From Limnochordia bacterium (GTDB lineage Bacteria; Bacillota; Limnochordia; Darwinibacteriales; SLO01), in NCBI GenBank assembly GCA_007132635.1, contig SLOG01000377.1:1-7631 (forward strand): 7,631 bases of DNA. Reading direction: 5' to 3'. The position numbers and the translations under genes were made by a program. Positions 1-4,999 of this stretch are shown piece after piece (the stretch's first letter is position 1; each line of letters begins with the position of its first letter). The notes beneath the pieces are model-generated. The model had not been told where the DNA came from and did no database searches. It saw nothing but the letters and a program-made list of their open reading frames with translations.

Positions 1-334
1 CTATCTTCCTCAGAGTTCGTGGGCTCCGCTGTGGACTCTCTGGTACAATACCGGTGGACGCGAAGGAGAAGAACCACCGGCTGAAGTCAAACGACTCTAC
101 CAACTGCACTCGGATTTCGTCGGAGCCCTCGTGGGATCGGAAGAGAGCTTAGCGATCATGGACGAGATCTATCAAGTACACAGAGACAACCTATTTATCA
201 TAAATGTTGTCGAATACTCGTACTATCCGACAACATTGAACCGCAACCTCCGGAATGTGCCAGATGCCGGTCAGTGGGGTGAACTTGGGATTATCCTAAT
301 GCACACGCCCGAGCAATGGTTCTTCGCCCAGTAA
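1..334 (+). CDS. ABC transporter substrate-binding protein, family 5, C-terminal fragment
   Basis: This is the 3' end of a gene that begins outside the window; the first whole codon is at 2 and the TAA stop is at 332-334, leaving 110 residues. It resembles the C-terminal lobe of family-5 (SBP_bac_5) extracytoplasmic binding proteins, which deliver peptides, oligosaccharides, nickel or opines to ABC permeases. The visible marks are a WYNTGGREGEEPP stretch followed by a helix of the EVKRLYQLHSDF type, a VGSEE helix start, an LRNVP motif and the ending PEQWFF, a common terminus in this family. The methionine at 131 is internal, because the frame stays open upstream to the window edge with conserved family sequence. 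A hairpin terminator follows directly, so this is probably the last gene of its transcription unit. The substrate cannot be told from this part. Confidence 0.85.
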   Translation, partial: YLPQSSWAPLWTLWYNTGGREGEEPPAEVKRLYQLHSDFVGALVGSEESLAIMDEIYQVHRDNLFIINVVEYSYYPTTLNRNLRNVPDAGQWGELGIILMHTPEQWFFAQ

Positions 335-338
335 AACC

Positions 339-373
339 AAAGACAGCTGCCCCGTATGGGCAGCTGTCTTTTT
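339..373 (+). terminator. Rho-independent terminator after the binding-protein gene
   Basis: A perfect 13-bp stem has arms at 340-352 and 358-370 (AAGACAGCTGCCC and its complement) and a 5-base loop. The right arm runs into a T-rich tail at 369-373. It begins five bases after the TAA stop at 332-334. The A-rich left side also makes it a possible bidirectional terminator, although no gene converges on it from the right. Confidence 0.9.
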
Positions 374-416
374 AGCAGTATAGACTTCCTCAGCTACTAT
401 CGAAAGAGGTGTCCGT

Positions 417-1568
417 ATGCGTTTTTTCATGCACGGCCTTGGTGACCAATCCAAAGAACAAACCCTCGCCGGGTTAGAGACCATGGGCTTTTCGGGTGTT
501 GTCACAGGATTTGATCCCGAGGTGCTTGACTTAGCTTCCCGCTATCATCTAGAGGCATTTGTCTTTACGCACGCCTATACGGCGAATACTGCCGTCGTCG
601 ATGAGACGTGCCTTGCAGAAGATGTCTATGGGAGTAAGCAGCTGTGGTTCAACTCAGCCTGTCCTAACCACCCTGCTGTGCAGCAGCAGCATCTGGACAA
701 CATCCGAACTTGGGCTGGCGCAAAGGGTGCCGCCGGGATTTATGTCGATGGAGCAAGGTTTGCTTCGCCTTGTTCTAGTGCAGACATGCGAGCTTTTTTC
801 ACGTGTTTCTGCAGCCATTGTCAATCCGCCGCGCTGAAATGGGGTTATAACTTTTCCCGCATGCGCCGAGACGTAACGGTTCTCCTTGAATCGATCACTG
901 GAAAACGTGCGACCCCATCTCTGCAGAACCTATCTTGGGGAGGCGGGGACCTTGTGTCCGTCCTTTTGAGGCTGCCGGGTGTGTTTGATTGGTTAGCGTT
1001 TCGCAGCCAAAGTATCGAGGCACACATGCAAGACGCCCGCCGTGTACTCCGCCAGGTAAACCCAACCGCTGCACTAGCCATGTACATTTTCTCGCCCAGC
1101 CTAGCTCCTTGGGTTGGTCAGGACTATCAAGCGCTTCAACCACATGTAGACATCTTCGCGCCGATGATTTACAGATCACTGCAGGCAGGCGAAGGACCAG
1201 CCTGCCTGCACAAAGAGGTGGGCCGTATTGGGCAATGGTTAGTCGAAAACGGAGTACTCTCAGAACCAGCTGCGGTTGAGTTTCTGCGGACTCTCACTGG
1301 GCTGCCCATCGACCCGGCAACGACCTTAGACCACTTAGACAAAGGTTTGCCGCCAACTGCAGTCGCCGTCGAGACAAGCAAGGCTAAAAACCTCTTGGGA
1401 CCGAAGAATCTGCTCATTCCCATCATACAGCTGGCCGATGAAGCCCTAGACGAGTCGGTAAAAGCTGTTGCCGCCAGTGAAGCGGATGGAGTGAACTTCT
1501 TCCTCTATGAAGATGGCTGCGTCGATGTCTTAACGACAGCGCTTCGCGGCATGCCAAAAGGGCTTTGA
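417..1568 (+). CDS. TIM-barrel protein resembling hypothetical glycoside hydrolases
   Basis: This 383-residue protein has no signal peptide or membrane segment, so it is probably cytoplasmic. An AGAGGTG Shine-Dalgarno at 405-411, 5 bases before the ATG, supports the start. The fold looks like a (beta/alpha)8 barrel of the hypothetical glycosyl hydrolase or family-10-like group. Marks are SACPNHP at 80-86, a strand ending in IYVDGARF at 108-115 whose Asp111 sits where such enzymes often carry a catalytic or substrate-binding acid, a cysteine cluster CFCSHC at 130-135, and a later strand reading VDIFAPMIYR. The cysteine cluster resembles that seen in glycoside-hydrolase-like families after the same strand. 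The gene follows a terminated transporter gene and converges on the URO-D-like gene. No convincing promoter lies in the 44 bases between terminator and start. Sugar hydrolysis is inferred from fold and motifs only; substrate and activity are unknown. Confidence 0.62.
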   Translation: MRFFMHGLGDQSKEQTLAGLETMGFSGVVTGFDPEVLDLASRYHLEAFVFTHAYTANTAVVDETCLAEDVYGSKQLWFNSACPNHPAVQQQHLDNIRTWAGAKGAAGIYVDGARFASPCSSADMRAFFTCFCSHCQSAALKWGYNFSRMRRDVTVLLESITGKRATPSLQNLSWGGGDLVSVLLRLPGVFDWLAFRSQSIEAHMQDARRVLRQVNPTAALAMYIFSPSLAPWVGQDYQALQPHVDIFAPMIYRSLQAGEGPACLHKEVGRIGQWLVENGVLSEPAAVEFLRTLTGLPIDPATTLDHLDKGLPPTAVAVETSKAKNLLGPKNLLIPIIQLADEALDESVKAVAASEADGVNFFLYEDGCVDVLTTALRGMPKGL

Positions 1569-1590
1569 TGTATTTGACGTTCCCTAACGC

Positions 1591-2697
1591 TCAGTAAACG
1601 CACTCCCGGCAGGCATCAACGAAGGCTTGGATGTTTTCCGGATCTCCATGGAAAAAATGGTCGGACGGGGCAGCGATATAACCAGCGTGGTCTTTGGTCG
1701 CCTCAAAACAGTCAAGAACTAACTGACGTGCTGCCTCCGGACTACCGGACTCAAACCCGGCACTTTGATCGAAGCCTCCAATGAAGAAAAGACGATCGCC
1801 TACGCGCCTCGAAGCTTCCTTCAAGTCGCAGTCGCCTCCCATTGATGGCGGCGTCATGGTTTCAAGACCATCAGCACCGTTTTCTGTGACCAAGTCGAGC
1901 ATCTGCATGAGACCACCACATAGATGGTACACAATCTTGACTCCGGCGGCACGTAGCGCAGTATGCTGCTGCTGGTCGTAAGGTACACAGAATTCTCGAA
2001 ACATCTTGGGACTGATGACAGTGTTCGAGCCGGCGCCGCCGCCAGTTTCTACCATGTCTGCAGGTGTGCCGTGCCATAGCTCCGTCGCCTTTAACGTTTT
2101 TTTCAGGACCTCCTGCAGGGCATAGTGTACAAAGTCTGGTTCGTCAATGGCCATGTAAATTGCTTCCTCGGTGCCAACCAAACAACAGAAGCTCTGCCAC
2201 GGACTTCCTTGTCCGGGACTAAAGGGGTGCGAACGTATGATCCCTCTGTCGCCCAGGCGATCCTTTGCTTTTTGGATCGCAGAGAAATCGGTTTGGATAG
2301 GTACCGGGTAATACTCATTCCACAAGTCGAAGTCTTCGGGTGTCTTGATCAAAGGCTCAGTCTCCCACGGAGTATATTTATTGCGGGCGCCCTTATGGTG
2401 TAACGACCCTTTGGGCGTATTGATCGTCTCTTCCCAATGCTGATTGCCGTCAGCGTCGACACCGAGGTCCTTCCAATCATGCTGCCATTTGGCCATGTCA
2501 CGATCGCTGTAATGATAGGTTGGGCTCACGTAGATAGCGTGGTCCATGCCAAACCTAGCGTAAGCCTCAAACCAATCCATACCGTTGAGATAGTCCTCAA
2601 GATAATTGGGCATCCACCCATGGACTTGACACGGCAAGCGGTCGGGGCGTCCATTGTTAAGTGCTGTTAGCAAGCGTTCGCGCGATGTCATTGTCAT
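1591..2697 (-). CDS. Uroporphyrinogen decarboxylase superfamily protein (methyltransferase-like)
   Basis: This 368-residue protein matches the URO-D superfamily, which includes heme-pathway HemE and the MtaA/CmuA-type methyltransferases that move methyl groups between corrinoid proteins and coenzyme M or folate. It starts with the family opening RERLLTALNNGRPDRLP at 6-22. It lacks the arginine-rich MRQAGR signature of true HemE, so heme synthesis is unlikely. A His-x-Cys pair, H258 and C260 in YHLCGG, matches the first two zinc ligands of the methyltransferase branch. The third ligand, usually a Cys in an SPGCG-like motif near the C-terminus, is replaced by APSDHFFHGDPEN with D346 and H347. 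The ATG at 2697 is fixed by an in-frame TGA shortly upstream; GGGAGG lies at 2711-2716, 13 bases away. No corrinoid protein gene is present, so substrate and cofactor are unknown. Confidence 0.88.
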   Translation of the reverse strand: MTMTSRERLLTALNNGRPDRLPCQVHGWMPNYLEDYLNGMDWFEAYARFGMDHAIYVSPTYHYSDRDMAKWQHDWKDLGVDADGNQHWEETINTPKGSLHHKGARNKYTPWETEPLIKTPEDFDLWNEYYPVPIQTDFSAIQKAKDRLGDRGIIRSHPFSPGQGSPWQSFCCLVGTEEAIYMAIDEPDFVHYALQEVLKKTLKATELWHGTPADMVETGGGAGSNTVISPKMFREFCVPYDQQQHTALRAAGVKIVYHLCGGLMQMLDLVTENGADGLETMTPPSMGGDCDLKEASRRVGDRLFFIGGFDQSAGFESGSPEAARQLVLDCFEATKDHAGYIAAPSDHFFHGDPENIQAFVDACRECVY

Positions 2698-2750
2698 AGT
2701 TTCCCATCAACCTCCCATATGTCACGGGCTTTCGCCATTCGCCGCCTCAT
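2694..2750 (-). CDS. Possible 18-residue leader ORF overlapping the URO-D-like start
   Basis: An ATG at 2750 opens an 18-codon frame (MRRRMAKARDIWEVDGKL) whose TGA overlaps the ATG of the URO-D-like gene in an ATGA arrangement at 2697-2694, typical of translational coupling. GGAAGGA at 2751-2757 abuts this ATG, which is too close to be ideal; it suits the second ATG at 2738 better (12 bases). The same frame is open further upstream to about 2801, so it could be a longer product with an alternative start or the remnant of a larger gene. The peptide is basic and not recognised. It may equally be a chance frame. Confidence 0.25.
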   Translation of the reverse strand: MRRRMAKARDIWEVDGKL

Positions 2751-2777
2751 TCCTTCCAAAAACACGTACCGCTTATG

Positions 2778-2814
2778 AAAAGCGCCACGATCTGTGTTTG
2801 CAGATCATGGCGCT
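2778..2814 (-). terminator. Rho-independent terminator after the 135-residue unknown gene
   Basis: A 14-bp stem with one mismatch has arms at 2781-2794 and 2801-2814 and a 6-base loop. Read on the minus strand, it ends in GCGCTTTTC, a short T tract. It lies six bases past the TGA stop at 2820-2822 and before the URO-D-like gene on the same strand. It therefore should separate the two, or act as a leaky stop between them, since no clear promoter was found for the URO-D-like gene. Confidence 0.75.
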
Positions 2815-2819
2815 CGTGC

Positions 2820-3227
2820 TCATTCAATGGGTTGGTCTTTGATTCCTAGTAAATAAAACTCCCGGAGAAGCCAGCCAAGACATTCATCTAGGCGTTCAAA
2901 CGGGACCGCAATGTCTGCTGCCATTTGTGAAACGACCAAGGAAAACGGCTCTTGCTGAGAGAATGAAAAGCCAACTACGATTGGACCCGCTTCAGCATTC
3001 ATCACTGTGGAGGGAATATACCCATCATCCGTTTTGAAACTTATGTTTTCCATTGCCTCGAGTATGGTGTCAAGGAATTCGCCGAACTCGCCTTCAGTGA
3101 CCGAAACTTTATACTCATCGGCCACTGCTTTTCGTATCTGAACTAGTTCAAATCGGTTGATATCCCCACGTTTATGATATAGGCTAATGCGAGAATCAGC
3201 TTCGCCCCAAGCTCCTACTAAGTTCAT
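2820..3227 (-). CDS. Hypothetical protein, 135 residues
   Basis: The family is not recognised. The protein is acidic, soluble, and has no signal peptide or membrane segment. It looks mixed alpha/beta: a helical N-terminal half around residues 25-62 (FELVQIRKAVADEYKV, then EFGEFLDTILEAMENI), a middle with strand-like stretches (PIVVGFSFSQQEPFSLVVSQM), and a C-terminal helix (ERLDECLGWLLREFYLLGI). The gene is well supported. A perfect AGGAGG at 3235-3240 stands 7 bases before the ATG, a consensus promoter lies upstream, and a hairpin terminator follows. It therefore seems to be transcribed alone. Its upstream neighbour on the same strand is the RelA/SpoT-like gene, 137 bases away. A partner or antidote role for that enzyme is speculation only. 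Confidence 0.85.
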   Translation of the reverse strand: MNLVGAWGEADSRISLYHKRGDINRFELVQIRKAVADEYKVSVTEGEFGEFLDTILEAMENISFKTDDGYIPSTVMNAEAGPIVVGFSFSQQEPFSLVVSQMAADIAVPFERLDECLGWLLREFYLLGIKDQPIE

Positions 3228-3234
3228 AATGTGG

Positions 3235-3240
3235 CCTCCT
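3235..3240 (-). promoter_or_regulatory. Consensus Shine-Dalgarno of the 135-residue gene
   Basis: AGGAGG on the minus strand lies 7 bases before the ATG at 3227. It is the best ribosome binding site in the window, which fixes this start and suggests efficient translation. Confidence 0.85.
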
Positions 3241-3271
3241 TATCCACTTAATCACTTCTCTTGTTGCCCCA

Positions 3272-3300
3272 ATTATACCATATCCGGCAGCGGATTTCAA
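3272..3300 (-). promoter_or_regulatory. Sigma-A promoter with extended -10 for the 135-residue gene
   Basis: On the minus strand a -35 box TTGAAA (3300-3295) is separated by exactly 17 bases from a perfect -10 box TATAAT (3277-3272). The -10 is preceded by TGG, giving an extended -10. Transcription would begin near 3265, leaving a leader of roughly 38 bases before the ATG at 3227. It lies in the gap after the RelA/SpoT-like gene, so the small gene can be expressed on its own. Confidence 0.8.
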
Positions 3301-3316
3301 ACCAAATGTACCAAAT
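3301..3316. repeat. Tandem 7-bp direct repeat abutting the -35 box
   Basis: ACCAAAT occurs at 3301-3307 and again at 3310-3316, separated by 2 bases. Read on the minus strand this is ATTTGGT twice, directly upstream of the TTGAAA -35 box at 3295-3300. That position suits an activator binding two half-sites next to RNA polymerase, but a short repeat in AT-rich DNA could be coincidence. Confidence 0.4.
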
Positions 3317-3364
3317 TAGTAAGTATTTGTGGGCAATCCAAAAGCCAATGAAAGCGTTGATTTC

Positions 3365-4606
3365 CTAGTACCGACGCGGCATAGCTTCTTCGCCAGAAGG
3401 TGAGCGCTTGCCAATCAGGCGCGAATGGGCTCCCCGAGCTCTTCTAGCACCATCTTCCAGCACACCGCTGGAAGGGAATCTGGCTCCGTACAGGCATCGG
3501 TCCCGCAACTCCCTCAGACTGGTCAATTCTCTCTGCAAATCTGCCGAGACGAAATCCTGCGGATGGTCAAACAGCTCCCGTTCGAGTTCTATCCACCCCT
3601 GAAAGAACCTCCCGGCGGGAGTTTTGGGCTCGAGCAGCGAGCATAGGTCTACATCCTTGGCGTAGGGATCCGTCTGGGCGATTACGATCCGCGCTCTGTC
3701 GTAAGCACGATAGTGTTCAGGATTACCCTCAAGCATGCAGTTGATGATCTTCGGGATGACTGGGGTGTCAACACTTTCTAGATCAATCTGAGCCAGATAC
3801 GGTTCTACATTCTGGGGAGCGGCACGCCCGATGAACTGAAGAAAACGGAATAGGATATCGGCTCGTCCCAACACGAATTCGCGGGACCCTCCGAGACAAG
3901 CCTTAACGCGACTATATAGGTACGCCGAGAGTTCGTAGTGACTTGAGAAAACTTCCAAATCGTGGGTGATGCGGCGATTAGCTGCCTCCTGCAGTCTTTC
4001 CAGAGCGATCTCGCCCGTGTGTACTAACCCGTTTATCTCGTCCAAGATTGCGTATTCATCCAAAGATAACGAGCCCGTCTGCGGCTTGTACACTAGGTCA
4101 TGTTCAATTTCCGCCCATGCGTGCATGAGAATCGAACCGACTTGGATCTCGATAGGAAGGGCAGTCAAGTGAATCTGATCATCCCGCAGGGTCTCCGGCA
4201 AAAGGGTCACTCGGTAGTGGCGCGCCGCATACCCGGCAAAACGTTTGGGATATGCGCTGATGTTCTGCCCCTTCGGAAAGTCCTTGCAGCCAGAGACTTG
4301 GAAGAGGTCGCGGATTAAGGCGTCAATCTCTCGGCGATCTCCCGGAAAAAAAAGGGCTATCCGTACGCCGGCTAAGTCGACTATGTCCTCATACACGTCT
4401 GTGATCGTCTGATATGTTCGGTTACTCGACCGCTTGACTACCTTTTCGTAGAGCCGATCGGAGCGTTTGGCTCGGTAGGTCACCAACGCACGAATTCCAC
4501 TGCGTTTGAGGCCGCTCTCGCAATGCCCCGAACAGAGTTTCGCAAGCTCTTCATATGTGGCAAATTCGGAACGATAACTCTTCATGAACTCTTCAATAAT
4601 CGACAT
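3365..4606 (-). CDS. RelA/SpoT-domain nucleotide pyrophosphokinase with C-terminal extension
   Basis: This 413-residue protein has a RelA/SpoT synthetase fold at about 35-175. Such domains move pyrophosphate from ATP to GDP/GTP (alarmones) or, in toxic small alarmone synthetases, to adenine nucleotides or tRNA 3' ends. The key elements are intact: R45 and K47 in YRAKRS for ATP binding, D77 and R82 in DLAGVRI, Y126 in the GYAARHYRV loop where the acceptor base stacks, E153 in IEIQV, and H169 in HAWAEIEHDLVYK. There is no HD hydrolase domain before it, nor TGS or ACT after it, so it is not a long ribosome-linked Rel. A mainly helical region of about 230 residues follows, ending in a basic tail from about 374. 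GGAGGTG at 4618-4624, 11 bases before the ATG, supports the start. The gene is divergent from the glycyl radical enzyme. Whether it makes (p)ppGpp or is a toxin cannot be read from sequence alone. Confidence 0.88.
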   Translation of the reverse strand: MSIIEEFMKSYRSEFATYEELAKLCSGHCESGLKRSGIRALVTYRAKRSDRLYEKVVKRSSNRTYQTITDVYEDIVDLAGVRIALFFPGDRREIDALIRDLFQVSGCKDFPKGQNISAYPKRFAGYAARHYRVTLLPETLRDDQIHLTALPIEIQVGSILMHAWAEIEHDLVYKPQTGSLSLDEYAILDEINGLVHTGEIALERLQEAANRRITHDLEVFSSHYELSAYLYSRVKACLGGSREFVLGRADILFRFLQFIGRAAPQNVEPYLAQIDLESVDTPVIPKIINCMLEGNPEHYRAYDRARIVIAQTDPYAKDVDLCSLLEPKTPAGRFFQGWIELERELFDHPQDFVSADLQRELTSLRELRDRCLYGARFPSSGVLEDGARRARGAHSRLIGKRSPSGEEAMPRRY

Positions 4607-4721
4607 AGGTGCGCCGACACCTCCAAAGAACGATGGATATACGTTGAGAAACGAAATGAAAATGTGCAGAATGCGTATGTCATATTCTAACTTCCTGAGA
4701 GCCTGTTGGAATTCCTGTTCT

Positions 4722-4751
4722 CCTATACTATTCGTGTTGAGTACGACTCAA
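4722..4751 (-). promoter_or_regulatory. Weak candidate promoter for the RelA/SpoT-like gene
   Basis: On the minus strand TTGAGT (4751-4746) and TATAGG (4727-4722) are 18 bases apart; an alternative -10, TAGTAT, would leave 15. Both are only partial matches. The start point would be near 4715, giving a leader of about 110 bases. The -35 box lies inside the inverted repeat at 4737-4751. Confidence 0.35.
4737..4751. repeat. Perfect inverted repeat, possible operator
   Basis: TTGAGTACGACTCAA has two perfect 6-bp arms around a 3-base centre. It lies about 130 bases before the RelA/SpoT-like start and 249 bases before the glycyl radical enzyme start, and it overlaps the weak leftward -35 box. Such symmetry suits a dimeric repressor. 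It is not followed by a T tract, so it is not a terminator. Confidence 0.45.
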
Positions 4752-4983
4752 TGTGGGTCACCGCTTGTCTGGAAAAACAGAAAAGCTTCCCCTGATCATT
4801 TCTCTAACACGGAAGGGCAACCAAAAGAGAGCGGCTCCCCGCAGGTTTCTGGTTTCCTCCCGATATCGAGCAATTTGATCAAGGTTTTTCCCTGATTTTG
4901 TCGTAGGATCTACACTAGAGAGCAGCACTGCGGAGCCAGACCTTGTTCTGTCTGCTGCTGCCAATTGGATTGACACGGGGGAG

Positions 4984-4992
4984 AAGGGAGAG
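4984..4992 (+). promoter_or_regulatory. Ribosome binding site that fixes the glycyl radical enzyme start
   Basis: AAGGGAGAG places its GGGAG 9 bases before the ATG at 5000. The in-frame ATG at 4943 has no such site, and its extra 19 residues show no family similarity, so 5000 is preferred. Confidence 0.7.
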
Positions 4993-4999
4993 ATATTCC

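Larger units (their letters stand above)
4607..4999. other. Divergent intergenic region between the RelA/SpoT-like and glycyl radical enzyme genes
   Basis: This 393-base stretch holds no convincing gene; the open frames crossing it have no family-like sequence or good start. It contains the ribosome binding sites of both flanking genes, a perfect inverted repeat at 4737-4751, a weak candidate promoter for the leftward gene, and a loose hairpin at about 4921-4961 (CAGAC/GTCTG inner arms at 4937-4941 and 4950-4954). No good sigma-A promoter for the rightward gene was found. TTGACA at 4970-4975 is too close to the ATG at 5000 to serve it. No T-box or other known riboswitch was recognised. Confidence 0.6.

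Noticed and set aside
372..400. Possible promoter TTAGCA-17-TACTAT before the 417 gene
   Set aside because: Both boxes match poorly, the -35 overlaps the terminator tail, and the predicted start point would fall inside the ribosome binding site.
1591..2697. Assignment of the URO-D-like gene as heme-pathway hemE
   Set aside because: It lacks the MRQAGR-type N-terminal signature, carries a methyltransferase-type His-x-Cys motif, and there are no other heme genes in the window.
4875..4882. TTGATCAA palindrome as an FNR/CRP-type site
   Set aside because: The FNR consensus needs a 4-base gap between TTGAT and ATCAA; an 8-base palindrome alone is too common to interpret.
4584..4895. Plus-strand open frame of 103 codons across the RelA/SpoT-like start and the intergenic region
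   Set aside because: It overlaps the well-supported minus-strand gene start and its signals, has no ribosome binding site, and its translation resembles no protein family.
4943..4999. Upstream ATG at 4943 as start of the glycyl radical enzyme
   Set aside because: It has no Shine-Dalgarno, and the added 19 residues look unlike the family; the ATG at 5000 has a good site 9 bases upstream.
4970..4999. TTGACA at 4970-4975 as a promoter -35 box for the glycyl radical enzyme
   Set aside because: The matching -10 position has only ATATTC or TATTCC, and transcription would start after the ATG at 5000.
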